From DASRQK01 sp964436635 (GTDB lineage Bacteria > Bacteroidota > Bacteroidia > Sphingobacteriales > Sphingobacteriaceae), in NCBI GenBank assembly GCA_964436635.1, contig CAYTDM010000003.1:44447-108446 (forward strand): DNA of 64,000 bases. The letters run 5' to 3'. The position numbers were made by a program, and so were the translations under genes. The notes under the pieces are model-generated. The model did no database searches, was not told the origin of the DNA, and saw nothing but the letters and a program-made list of their open reading frames with translations. This document shows positions 36,980 to 45,314 of the stretch, piece by piece; position 1 is the first letter of the stretch; every line of letters starts with the position of its first letter.

Positions 36980-37348
36980 CTACGGATTGACCCTTAAAAT
37001 CTTCTCCATTGAACGTCCTTTAGCTAATTCGTCCACTAATTTATCTAAATATCTAACTTGTTGAGTCAGCGGATTTTGTATTTCTTCAACGCGATATCCG
37101 CAAATCGAACCTTTAATGAGGGAAGCATTTGGATTCAACTTAGCGTGTTCAAAAAAGGTTTTAAACGTTTGTTTGGATTTCAAGCATTCCTGAAGTTCCG
37201 ATTCACTATACCCAGTTAACCAACAGATCACTTGGTGCAGCTCATCCACGGTTCTACCTTTTTTTTCAACTTTCGTCACGTAATGAGGATATACCGAGGC
37301 AAAACTCATATCTGCTATCCGTTGATCGTGGTCCTTTGATGCCTTCAT
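36980..37348 (-). CDS. DUF2200 family protein
   Basis: A 122-residue cytoplasmic protein. Its start KDHDQRIADMSFASVYPHYV, then VEKKGRTVDELHQVICWLTGY, and SLIKGSICGYRVEEIQNPL are the conserved stretches of DUF2200. No catalytic residues are known for the family; an HTH-like helical segment (KGRTVDELHQVICWLTGYSES, here quoted in part as RTVDELHQVICWLTG) suggests binding rather than catalysis. It is downstream of an isolated hairpin and stands alone. Confidence 0.85.
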   Translation of the reverse strand: MKASKDHDQRIADMSFASVYPHYVTKVEKKGRTVDELHQVICWLTGYSESELQECLKSKQTFKTFFEHAKLNPNASLIKGSICGYRVEEIQNPLTQQVRYLDKLVDELAKGRSMEKILRVNP

Positions 37349-37385
37349 GCGTTATATAGATTTGCTTTAGCCAAAAATAGGAAAA

Positions 37386-37424
37386 TTTGGAGACTAATTC
37401 AAGGATCTAAATTGAATCTCCAAA
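37386..37424. terminator. Hairpin between the RIC gene and the DUF2200 gene
   Basis: TTTGGAGA (37386-37393) pairs with TCTCCAAA (37417-37424), and TTCAA with TTGAA inside after a four-base bulge. It lies 91 bases beyond the RIC stop. It lacks a long T run, so it may be a weak terminator or a structural element. Confidence 0.4.
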
Positions 37425-37482
37425 CCTTCCATATATATGTATGTTTACTTTTGTGAAATTTGCGGGGCGGTATCTACAAATT

Positions 37483-37533
37483 AAATTATCGAGTTTTTTA
37501 AATTATCAAGTTATTTAAATTGTCAAGTTGTTT
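37483..37533. repeat. Three 17-base tandem repeats at the RIC gene end
   Basis: Units start at 37483, 37500 and 37517, each like AAATTATCAAGTTATTT with one to three changes. The third unit includes the RIC stop codon and last codons, so the gene end appears to have been copied outward. Confidence 0.8.
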
Positions 37534-38453
37534 TTTTCTAAAGCCACTGCTTTAGGGAAGAGAATGTTGTTTTCAAGATGAATGTGTTGAAATAAATCAC
37601 CTTCAAATTCTTCTAATTTTTGATATAAATAAGCGTAAGAATTGCATGCGTCTGCCGGTAATTCATATTCTCTGGTTAATCTACGGAGTAAACGTAGTTC
37701 TTCTCCTGCATCTTCATGTTCAGCCTGCATTTGTTCTATCGGCCCTACAATGTCTGGGTTTTGCATTATTTCACCTTGTTCTAATTTTTTTATTATTGGA
37801 AATACCAGTTTTTCTTCAGACTCTAAATGTTGGTAAAGTTCGTTCATTAATTGACGGACTCCTTTTAAAATTTCTTCAAGTTCTGGATGTTGTCCACTGT
37901 GTTTTGAGGCAACTTTTTCAGCTATTTCTTCTATAATTGGTCCGTTTTTTAGAACATATTTATGGTGAACATTACATATGTAGTCTGCCAGAAAACTTAG
38001 ATCCCAAGCATTAAAATCATGAGAAATCGTACCATTGTTCATTTTTGTAGCTTGCGCAACTTCTTTCTCAAATTGTTCTTCTGTGATGCCAGCTTCGGCC
38101 AAGGCAACACTTACTGGCTTTTTGCCACCACAACAAAAATCAATCCCGAATTTTTTAAATGCGTCAGCTTTTCGAATATCTTTTACGGCAACTTCACCCA
38201 CGGTTTCTTCTCTTTCATTAGTAGGGCGTTTAGCTATTTTTACCATCCATTTTTGTGGACCTTTTTCAAGGTATTCCCAAGTGAATATATTCCCATGCTG
38301 CGATAATAATTGATAATATAATGGTCGTGGATCGTGGTCATTTGAGATAATGAAACCTTCGCCAGGTTCTAATGCATTAAAATATTCGAAAATAGTGCTA
38401 TGTTTTAAATGTGCTTCAATGCTGGTGACGTCTAATATTGCAGATGCTATCAT
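37515..38453 (-). CDS. DUF2249-RIC iron-sulfur cluster repair di-iron protein
   Basis: A 312-residue protein of the ScdA/YtfE/RIC type, which repairs iron-sulfur centres damaged by nitric oxide or peroxide. Residues 1-75 form a DUF2249 domain with GEGFIISNDHDPRPLYYQL. Residues about 85-125 are the RIC N-terminal domain with FGIDFCCGGKKPVSVA. Residues 145-305 form the hemerythrin-like di-iron domain, with ligands in VHHKYV, KHSGQHPELEEI, HLESEEKLVFP, EHEDAGEEL and HIHLENNILFP. The fusion is longer than E. coli YtfE (220 residues). It lies downstream of the nos genes on the same strand, separated by 206 bases, which fits nitrogen-oxide stress. Confidence 0.93.
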   Translation of the reverse strand: MIASAILDVTSIEAHLKHSTIFEYFNALEPGEGFIISNDHDPRPLYYQLLSQHGNIFTWEYLEKGPQKWMVKIAKRPTNEREETVGEVAVKDIRKADAFKKFGIDFCCGGKKPVSVALAEAGITEEQFEKEVAQATKMNNGTISHDFNAWDLSFLADYICNVHHKYVLKNGPIIEEIAEKVASKHSGQHPELEEILKGVRQLMNELYQHLESEEKLVFPIIKKLEQGEIMQNPDIVGPIEQMQAEHEDAGEELRLLRRLTREYELPADACNSYAYLYQKLEEFEGDLFQHIHLENNILFPKAVALEKNNLTI

Positions 38454-38559
38454 GATGTTAAGAATTAATAGTTAAACTTATTTTTAATTTTGAAGCTATT
38501 AGGTGATTATACCCCATATTAGCTTTTAAGTGTTAAAGAATATTTTGATATTTCTTTAA

Positions 38560-38645
38560 ATTATTATTATTAATATTATTGTTGTTGTTATTGTTGCTAT
38601 TATTGTTACTGTTGCTACTGTTGTTAATGTTATTGTTGTTGTTAT
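38560..38645. repeat. Trinucleotide-biased low-complexity tract
   Basis: About 86 bases made almost wholly of ATT, GTT and CTT-like triplets (minus strand AAY). It fills the gap between the nosY stop and the RIC promoter region. It is a degenerate microsatellite. Confidence 0.85.
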
Positions 38646-38659
38646 CTGAAAATCAATAA

Positions 38660-39427
38660 TTATAGATCTTTTGTTCTAAAATATCTAACTGAAAACCAGG
38701 CAGGAATGAAAATCCAAAGTGCCAGCACAATTCCAGTAATCGTCATTCCTATACCCGTCCCAAAGAAGTTTCGGAAAATAGCTCCTGTATACCCCATCAG
38801 GGCTGAGATATCTACTTGCAAAAGGATTAATATGCGGCTTATATCTATAGGGTTTAACATGGAAAAGGCTACCATCCCTTTTTCTATAGGATAATCAGCG
38901 AATTGAAATAATATAAAGAGCACAATGGTGTCAAAAAGTACTGCGAAGTACAGCCACAACATGATAGCCAATCCTATCCCTTTAGCTTTATCTCTTATAC
39001 GAACACTTGCCCACATAGCTATTGCTACAAATATGATGGATAGAATTATTCCACACGCTATTAGTATATACCCGGGTGTAAATGCTGCGTAAATTAAAAC
39101 AGGGATTCCTACTCCAAGCATGAAGGCCAAACAGAGTGCAAGAGCTAATCCGCTAAACATGCTAAGCCATATGGACTGGCGTTTCAGGGGTTGGCTAGCT
39201 AATAATTCAATAAATTCACTGCTGTTATACAGATATATGGTTGAAAATATAACAGAAACTAAGGGGATGATAAATAATAATAAACTCAGTAAACTTAATA
39301 CACCTTTTACTGCATTGTCCTCGAACGTAAATATACTGATAGACAAAACGAACAATACAAGGGTGTATGCTATAACCATTTTGTTTTTCAGAATGTCCGT
39401 TAAAATATATTTTATCATTTTATTCAT
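38660..39427 (-). CDS. nosY: NosY ABC transporter permease
   Basis: A 255-residue membrane protein with six hydrophobic segments. It is the permease partner of NosF in the NosDFY exporter that supplies the copper-sulfur site of nitrous oxide reductase. LLASQPLKRQSIWLSMFSGLA is the coupling-helix region (residues 75-95; quoted in part LLASQPLKRQSIW), typical of NosY/ABC-2 permeases. It is last in the nos operon and overlaps nosF by four bases (ATGA). The identity rests on family resemblance and gene order. Confidence 0.9.
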   Translation of the reverse strand: MNKMIKYILTDILKNKMVIAYTLVLFVLSISIFTFEDNAVKGVLSLLSLLLFIIPLVSVIFSTIYLYNSSEFIELLASQPLKRQSIWLSMFSGLALALCLAFMLGVGIPVLIYAAFTPGYILIACGIILSIIFVAIAMWASVRIRDKAKGIGLAIMLWLYFAVLFDTIVLFILFQFADYPIEKGMVAFSMLNPIDISRILILLQVDISALMGYTGAIFRNFFGTGIGMTITGIVLALWIFIPAWFSVRYFRTKDL

Positions 39428-40137
39428 GAGTTCTGTTCATTCATTACATACGCGATAGCTTTTGAAAGTCGAGATTCTCCTGTATCAGATTTAAGCTTTT
39501 CAATTGATTTATGAAATGTTATTTGACCTTCATTCATATAAACTACTTGTGTTACTAAATCATCAAGTTCACTCAGCACATGCGATGTAATTATTATCAA
39601 TTTGTTTTTAGTCTTTTCCTTTTGGATTTTTGCTTTTAATAACTCAACGGATAATGGATCCAAACCCGCAGTAGGTTCGTCAAGTATTAATACTTTTGGA
39701 TTAAACATAAAAGCTAAGCATGCGCTTACTTTTTGTCGAGTACCACCTGAAAGCGTACTTATTTTTTTGGCTAACAGTTTATGAATTCCAAAACTTTGTT
39801 CCAATTCATGATCAAGGCTATCCAATGGGACATTACGTATATCTTTCATCATGTCTAATACCTGACCAATGGTCATATTATCTGGATATCGACCTATTTG
39901 AGGCATATACCCAATGTGTGCTCTATAATCCCAATCATGATAGATGTTTTTTTCGTCGAAAAGAATTTGGCCGTCACTCGGAATCACCATGCCCAAAATG
40001 GCTTTTATAAGGGTAGTTTTTCCGCAGCCATTTGGCCCGATTAAAGCGAAACACTCACCTTTATCTAAGGTCAAACTAACCTCTTTTAAAGCGTTCATTT
40101 TGCCGAATTTTTTCGAAACTTTTTTAATTTTAATCAT
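39424..40137 (-). CDS. nosF: NosF ABC transporter ATPase
   Basis: A 237-residue ABC ATPase. Walker A is GPNGCGKTT (34-42), the Q-loop lies in GYMPQIGRYPDNMT, the signature is LSGGTRQKV, Walker B is VLILDEPTAGLDPLS, and the switch histidine is in IITSHVLSELDD. It energises NosDFY. It overlaps both nosD and nosY by four bases, so the three are translationally coupled. All catalytic motifs are intact. Confidence 0.95.
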   Translation of the reverse strand: MIKIKKVSKKFGKMNALKEVSLTLDKGECFALIGPNGCGKTTLIKAILGMVIPSDGQILFDEKNIYHDWDYRAHIGYMPQIGRYPDNMTIGQVLDMMKDIRNVPLDSLDHELEQSFGIHKLLAKKISTLSGGTRQKVSACLAFMFNPKVLILDEPTAGLDPLSVELLKAKIQKEKTKNKLIIITSHVLSELDDLVTQVVYMNEGQITFHKSIEKLKSDTGESRLSKAIAYVMNEQNS

Positions 40138-41429
40138 AGTTTTATTGGGCTCATTAATGGAACTCCGTCTTTTAAATCTTCAGGTGTGAGACTTGGAATT
40201 AATTTTTCAGTTCTATCTAATAGTGTGGTCATAAAACTCCGGAAAAGAATCATGGCCGTAGGATATCGCTCTACAATTACAGAAAACAGACTCACTGGAT
40301 GATAGGGTATATCACCTATTTTGTCTTTATTTAAGTCATATCCTTCGTATTTGTCCCAGTAATTACCTGAAAATGTATTGTATGAACGTTTAGAATTTGT
40401 GGCGACATCAAAAGTATTTTGAATAAAATTATTAGCCTTAAATGTGTTGTTTTCACAGCTTCCTTGAATTTTGACCGCCCAACCATTGGCAACAAAATTG
40501 TTCCTTTCTAATTGAACTCGATTAGAACCTTCCATGTAAATTCCTGTGGTATTCATACGAATTTCATTATTTGTAATCTGGCTATCCATGATATCTTTTA
40601 GGAGCAAACCATAAGCTGCATCTCCCCAATTTCCCTCAAAAACATTATGGGTCATGATTACGTTGCGGGTATACATTACGGCTACACCAGCGCCATTTTC
40701 ACTAAAAGTATTGAATGAATAGCTGTTTTCATGCGAAAACATAAAATGCAACCCATATCTATGGTTGTTTTTTGCAGTGTTGTGCTCTGCCACAGTGTGC
40801 GTGACAAACTCCAAATAGATGCCATCTCTGTGTCCTTTAACTTGGTTACCATGAATATTTAAAAAGTCACTTTTCCATGCATGAATGGCATTGCCACTCA
40901 GCAGTTCACTGGCACCGTAACCAGTTATAATGTTGTTTTTGATCGTGCAATTTGATGCTTGTTGGATATATATCCCAAAGAAGTTATCATCTAAGATATT
41001 ATCTTCAATCCAAATATTGTTTTCATTGTAAACTTTTATAGCGGCCACATCGGACATGGCAGATTGTCCTGAATTGATAATTTTGAATCCTTTAATAATA
41101 ACATTCGATGAATTGATGGAAATCGGCTCGTATTTTTTCTGCCCATCAATTATAGGTCTATCTATTCCGATTAAAATGATTGCTTTTCGAATGTCAAGTG
41201 TGCCTTCGGAATATTTACCTCCCTTGACTATGATGGTGTCAAATGGTTGAGCGTTTTCTAAAGCTTCTTTTATGGATTTTGTCGGCAAATTTGGCCCAAC
41301 TTTGATGGTGGCGGCATGCGTTTTCATGCCGCTTACCATCAAACTTGCACACAAAATGAAAAGCAAAAATAAATTTTTGAAAAACCTTGAATACACTATA
41401 CTATCTGGAATTATAAAAGATCTTTCCAT
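40134..41429 (-). CDS. nosD: NosD periplasmic copper/sulfur-site maturation protein
   Basis: A 431-residue secreted protein. A hydrophobic signal (about residues 18-39) is followed by repeated right-handed beta-helix turns with NNxF, NxI and N-rich ladders (IWIEDNILDDNFFGIYIQ, NTTGIYMEGSNRVQLERN). The C-terminus GNYWDKYEGYDLNKDKIGDIPYHP is the NosD hallmark. It handles the substrate side of NosDFY during assembly of the CuZ cluster. It starts inside the nosL end (19-base overlap). The N-terminal start was left at 41429 because the signal follows. Confidence 0.95.
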   Translation of the reverse strand: MERSFIIPDSIVYSRFFKNLFLLFILCASLMVSGMKTHAATIKVGPNLPTKSIKEALENAQPFDTIIVKGGKYSEGTLDIRKAIILIGIDRPIIDGQKKYEPISINSSNVIIKGFKIINSGQSAMSDVAAIKVYNENNIWIEDNILDDNFFGIYIQQASNCTIKNNIITGYGASELLSGNAIHAWKSDFLNIHGNQVKGHRDGIYLEFVTHTVAEHNTAKNNHRYGLHFMFSHENSYSFNTFSENGAGVAVMYTRNVIMTHNVFEGNWGDAAYGLLLKDIMDSQITNNEIRMNTTGIYMEGSNRVQLERNNFVANGWAVKIQGSCENNTFKANNFIQNTFDVATNSKRSYNTFSGNYWDKYEGYDLNKDKIGDIPYHPVSLFSVIVERYPTAMILFRSFMTTLLDRTEKLIPSLTPEDLKDGVPLMSPIKL

Positions 41430-41857
41430 GTCAATACATCCCCTCCATGGATCTTTCTGGCTTCCTCAAGATCTGCATTATTACTGAATGCTGCAATGTT
41501 ACCCCGCATTGGGCTTTTTAATGATTCACTTCTAAGTAAAAGCGCTTCAGATGCCGGAATAAGTTTATTATTGTTTTGATAATCTGGTAAATAAATTTCA
41601 GAAATATCATCTGGTTGTATACTTCCTTCTTTTATATAAGCGATCATGCATTGTAAATCATCAAAATTTAAAGCACGACCTTTTTTAGTAACGATTTGGG
41701 TGCCAAATCGGGCATCACTAATCGTCATTTTGCAGTAAACACATTGATCTTGCCCGTATCGTATTTCTTGAGGTCCGTCATTATTACAAGAGCTAAAAAG
41801 TAATATGACACCTAATACAGGAATTAAAAAGGACAAAAGAATCTTAATTCGTTTCAT
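41411..41857 (-). CDS. nosL: NosL copper-binding lipoprotein
   Basis: A copper chaperone of about 148 residues for nitrous oxide reductase. The lipobox LFSSC follows a hydrophobic stretch, so it is membrane-anchored. The metal site QCVYCKMTISDARFG has the CxxCxM copper motif, and GRALNFDDLQCMIAY is the second family motif. I start at MKRIKILLSF, nine codons inside the longer frame, because a normal lipoprotein signal begins there. It lies between the NosB-like gene and nosD. Confidence 0.94.
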   Translation of the reverse strand: MKRIKILLSFLIPVLGVILLFSSCNNDGPQEIRYGQDQCVYCKMTISDARFGTQIVTKKGRALNFDDLQCMIAYIKEGSIQPDDISEIYLPDYQNNNKLIPASEALLLRSESLKSPMRGNIAAFSNNADLEEARKIHGGDVLTWKDLL

Positions 41858-41910
41858 GTTTTTTAAGTAGAAGTATTTTTTCAAGTAGAATTTTTTTAAG
41901 CAGACTTCTT

Positions 41911-42507
41911 TTAAATAGAAGTTTTATGTTTTGCTAAACTCCACTCTCTATAAACTAAATAAGTCAAGACTAAACCGCAGCCAATAAAAATCCAACCACC
42001 ACTTGCTGGAAATGAGAAAGCTAAGAAATTCAATAATTGTTTATATCCGATTAAGGGTGGTTGATAAGACATACCTGGTACTTGGATGGCGGCATTAGGG
42101 TCCAGATTATGTCCGTATTCATATAACCATTTGTAAAAATCTAACATTGCTACTACACCGAATAGAATGAATAAACCAAATAATATGTATAGCCATTTTC
42201 TTTTTCCTACTACAGATGTAATAGCAAATAGAATTGCATATATACCGATAATGTAGGGGAGGATTGTAAATTCGATAAAATCATCCGCATTCAGTACTTT
42301 CATCCCTATATAGTGATTTAGTCCATTAATAATTTCTACTTCTCCGCCTAATTTGTAGCTGTAAATATACATTACTAGTCCTTCTGGATATTGCGGAGCA
42401 ATCAACTCTATTTGCCAAATAGGCAAGACGATGACTGTAAGCAGAGCTATGCCTCCAAGGAGGAGGATAGCCCTGCTGAATTTTGATATACTCTGTTGAT
42501 TTTTCAC
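41911..42507 (-). CDS. NosB-like membrane protein of the nos cluster
   Basis: A 198-residue protein with about four hydrophobic segments (residues 12-31, 80-97, 104-125, 165-190). A periplasmic-type loop holds NGLNHYIGMKVLNADDF and later PGMSYQPPLIGYKQLLNF. It sits between nosZ and nosL, where clade II nos clusters carry a membrane protein often called NosB. No function is established. Histidine and methionine residues (NHYIGM, GMSYQPP) might contact copper, which is inference only. It lies 23 bases downstream of nosZ and is surely co-transcribed. Confidence 0.75.
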   Translation of the reverse strand: MKNQQSISKFSRAILLLGGIALLTVIVLPIWQIELIAPQYPEGLVMYIYSYKLGGEVEIINGLNHYIGMKVLNADDFIEFTILPYIIGIYAILFAITSVVGKRKWLYILFGLFILFGVVAMLDFYKWLYEYGHNLDPNAAIQVPGMSYQPPLIGYKQLLNFLAFSFPASGGWIFIGCGLVLTYLVYREWSLAKHKTSI

Positions 42508-42530
42508 TTCAAAATGAATTTGGACTTCTA

Positions 42531-44513
42531 TTATTGAGCTTTAGGTTCCCCAGTATAATATAATATTGGAGTGTTTTTTCCGCGTGCAGAAACACGAGCG
42601 TAACCACTCATCTCCTGGTGTAAAGCAGAACAGAAGTCAGTGCAATAAAAAGGGAATATCCCAACACGATCTGGTACCCATTTAATGGTTTGAGTTTCTC
42701 CAGGCATTATGAGTAACTCGGAATTATTATTCCCTTTAATGGCAAATCCATGCGGCATATCCCAATCTTGCTCTAAGTTTGTCACATGGAAATACACGGT
42801 GTCGCCCAAGTGTATCCCTTCAATTACATCTGGAGTCAAGTGAGATCGAATGGTGGTCATGTATACTCTGATAGTATTCTTTCCTTCTCGAACTACTCTG
42901 GCATCCGCTTCGCCATTCGTTTTATGTGGATGTTTATTGGCGTTTATATCATATATTTTTACGGATTTGTCCATGATTAAATCAGCTGGAATGGATTGGG
43001 CATAGTGAGGCTCGCCCAGAGTCGGAAAGTCTAATAATAATTCCATTTTTTCTCCGCTAATGTCAAATAATTGGGCGCTATGCGCTAACTCTGGTCCAGT
43101 TGGGAGGAAGCGGTCTTTTGTAATTTTGTTGTAAGCAACTAAATATTTGCCATAAGGAGTTTTTGCGTTACCGCCCGCTACCATTAAATGGCCTACAGAG
43201 TAAAAAGTTGGTTGTCTATCTATTATTTCTAATGATTTTAGGTCCCATTTTACCACTTCAGAAGATACAAAAAATGAAGTATATGCATTTCCTTTTTCGT
43301 CAAATTCGGTGTGTAATGGCCCTAATCCAGGTTTTTCAACTTCACCATGAAGGATAGACTCATAGTTTAATACCGGAATGCCACCATATAATTCTTGTTC
43401 AAAGTCTTTGTTCGAAATAGCTTCTTGAATTTTTGCAAAGCTAAACACAGGAATTAATGCAGCTAATTTTCCACTACCAACAATAAATTCTCCAGAAGGG
43501 CTCACGTCAGCGCCATGTGGGGATTTAGGACATGGCATTAAATACGCTAAATCTTCGTATTCAGAAATATCCAGTACTAATACTTCAGTTTTTATTTCAG
43601 AAGTAGCGGAATGGGTGTGCTCATCAAATTTATTATGCGCGTATCGAACATTTTTTTGGACTTTGCCGTGGCCAGCTTTTATTAATTCTTCTGCTTTTTT
43701 CCAATTAATGGCCATGATAAAATCTTTATCATTTCTCGAAGCATTCACTTCTAATAAAGTGTGTGCCTGCTCAGAATTATATGTGCTGATAAATAGCCAG
43801 CCATTTGAAACACCTTTCCCAGCGCTGGATAAGTCAAAATTTAACCCCGGAGTTTTTAGTTGGAACGCTATTTCCATTTCGCCTGTTTCAGGTTCAATAC
43901 TTACAAAGCTGATATGGCCATTAAAATTTTCTTTATAAGAGGAAATGGATACATCACTTTCAGGCCCATCAGGTGGGACGCTAAAACGCGTTGCAGCAAT
44001 TACATATTCTGAATTTTCTGTAGTAAATGGCGAACAGTGGTTGCCCCCTGTATTAGGGATTTCTAATATTTCTGCCGTTGTAAAAGTGGTGAGGTCGATT
44101 CGTGCCAGCCGAGGTGTGTTGTTTGAATTGGCAAACATCCATCTTCCATCTGGCATACCGTTAGTAAAAGAGGACTCAATGTGGTGTAAATCATCCCATG
44201 GCACAAACCCATGCGATGTATTTAACATGGGTTTAGTTTCTTCACTAAATCCCCATGCGTTTTCTGCATTAACTGAAAATACAGGAATTAATTTTAATAA
44301 TCTTCCACTTGGAAGACCGTAAACTGTCATTTGTCCACTAAAACCACCAGAAGTGAATGTGTAAAATTCGTCATATTGGCCAGGAGGTACATAGACTCTT
44401 TCGGCTGCATTACCGCTTAATGCACTGCCCGTTCCCTTTGGTTTACAGGCGTTCATGGAAACTGATACGGCGAGAATGCCGAGAATCCACATGAGTTTTT
44501 GATTATATTTCAT
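42531..44513 (-). CDS. nosZ: Nitrous oxide reductase, clade II (Sec type)
   Basis: A 660-residue enzyme reducing N2O to N2. The N-terminus is a Sec lipoprotein signal (LAVSVSMNAC, Cys23), not a twin-arginine signal, as in clade II. CuZ histidines are in DDLHHIES (110-111), GGNHCSPF (159), KSPHGADVSP, PLHTEFD, GHLMVAGG and EPHYAQS. The CuA domain has MPHGF (His588) and CTDFCSALHQEM (Cys624, Cys628, His632, Met635). All ligands I can check are present. It is preceded by a cytochrome c gene, probably its electron donor, and followed by NosB-like, nosL and nosDFY. No nosR or nosX appears, which is normal for clade II. Confidence 0.97.
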   Translation of the reverse strand: MKYNQKLMWILGILAVSVSMNACKPKGTGSALSGNAAERVYVPPGQYDEFYTFTSGGFSGQMTVYGLPSGRLLKLIPVFSVNAENAWGFSEETKPMLNTSHGFVPWDDLHHIESSFTNGMPDGRWMFANSNNTPRLARIDLTTFTTAEILEIPNTGGNHCSPFTTENSEYVIAATRFSVPPDGPESDVSISSYKENFNGHISFVSIEPETGEMEIAFQLKTPGLNFDLSSAGKGVSNGWLFISTYNSEQAHTLLEVNASRNDKDFIMAINWKKAEELIKAGHGKVQKNVRYAHNKFDEHTHSATSEIKTEVLVLDISEYEDLAYLMPCPKSPHGADVSPSGEFIVGSGKLAALIPVFSFAKIQEAISNKDFEQELYGGIPVLNYESILHGEVEKPGLGPLHTEFDEKGNAYTSFFVSSEVVKWDLKSLEIIDRQPTFYSVGHLMVAGGNAKTPYGKYLVAYNKITKDRFLPTGPELAHSAQLFDISGEKMELLLDFPTLGEPHYAQSIPADLIMDKSVKIYDINANKHPHKTNGEADARVVREGKNTIRVYMTTIRSHLTPDVIEGIHLGDTVYFHVTNLEQDWDMPHGFAIKGNNNSELLIMPGETQTIKWVPDRVGIFPFYCTDFCSALHQEMSGYARVSARGKNTPILYYTGEPKAQ

Positions 44514-44566
44514 AACATTAATATTAATTAATAAACTATTTATGAGTTGATTTCTATTGATACCTT

Positions 44567-45031
44567 TTATTCAACCCCGTCGATTTGTCGCATGAATTCT
44601 AAGATGTTTCTTGCCTCTTCGTCACTTAGGTTTTGATTAGGCATTCTTACAAGACATAATTCTAATTGTGCTTGTAAAACTGGATCTTTATCAATCATGG
44701 GATCCGGGTTTGTGATAAAATTCATGATCCATTCCGGTTTATGTCTTTCACTAACTCCCAACCACCCTGGGCCTACAAGACGTTCATCTGTGTATTTATG
44801 GCAGCTGGCACATTTCAGGTCTGAAATAAGCTTACCTTCGTTCGCCATAGCTTTATTTAAGTTTGTTTCAAGCTCCACTTGTTCCCATTTTCCTTCTCCG
44901 CGTTTTGGATCATAATCACTAGTGTTTTGTGCTGTTGAGTTGGTTGATGAGGTGTTTGATTGTTTTTCTCCTGACTGACTGCAGCCATAAATGATGGCGC
45001 AAATCAATAAAAATGTTGTTGTTAGTTTCAT
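44567..45031 (-). CDS. Cytochrome c lipoprotein heading the nos operon
   Basis: A 154-residue protein with a lipobox-like CAIIYGC signal end. The c-type heme motif is CASCH in LKCASCHKY (near residue 77), with the distal methionine probably in LCLVRMPNQNLSDEEA. A Ser/Thr/Asn-rich linker follows the signal. It is the first gene of the nos operon and plausibly passes electrons from the quinol pool or another cytochrome to NosZ. Some clade II clusters carry such a cytochrome (nosC type). A Fnr-type site and -7 box lie upstream. Confidence 0.9.
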   Translation of the reverse strand: MKLTTTFLLICAIIYGCSQSGEKQSNTSSTNSTAQNTSDYDPKRGEGKWEQVELETNLNKAMANEGKLISDLKCASCHKYTDERLVGPGWLGVSERHKPEWIMNFITNPDPMIDKDPVLQAQLELCLVRMPNQNLSDEEARNILEFMRQIDGVE

Positions 45032-45092
45032 GTTTGCTTGGTTTATGTGTGCTTAATTATATTTGATGAACATATTAATTACTGATTTACAA

Positions 45093-45138
45093 CAAATTTA
45101 CCCGACCTTTTAAGCGAATTTTATGATTAGAGTCATAT
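45093..45138 (-). promoter_or_regulatory. Fnr-type site and promoter of the nos operon
   Basis: TTATGATTAGAGTCATAT at 45121-45138 is a near-palindrome of the Crp/Fnr class. On the minus strand a perfect -7 box TAAATTTG lies at 45093-45100. The site centre is 29.5 bases upstream of that box, near -41.5 of the expected start, which is the class II activator position. Confidence 0.7.
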
Positions 45139-45242
45139 TGTTTTGAATGATAGGAATTTTTCAATAACTTAGGAGGTGCCAATTGTTTTTATAATGTTTT
45201 AAACCACTGTAAATCATAAGTTTAAACAGTTAATTAAACAAC

Positions 45243-45260
45243 ATGTGATTCTCGTCACAT
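45243..45260 (+). promoter_or_regulatory. Fnr/Crp-type palindrome before the regulator gene
   Basis: ATGTGATTCTCGTCACAT, flanked by C and G that extend the dyad to 20 bases (45242-45261). It is 54 bases upstream of the regulator ATG. The nearest -7-like sequence (TAAATTTT, 45273-45280) puts the site close to the -33 region, so autorepression is possible. Confidence 0.65.
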
Positions 45261-45314
45261 GATACAGTGATATAAATTTTTTTCAATTATGAAAAAAAAC
45301 AAGTTATTCGCAAT

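Noticed and set aside
38454..38540. Fnr-type site before the RIC gene
   Set aside because: The sequence GGTGATTATACCCC has some symmetry but does not fit the rTGATTnnnGTCAy pattern of the three other sites.
38560..38645. CRISPR-like or direct-repeat array
   Set aside because: There is no conserved repeat unit with unique spacers, only degenerate triplets.
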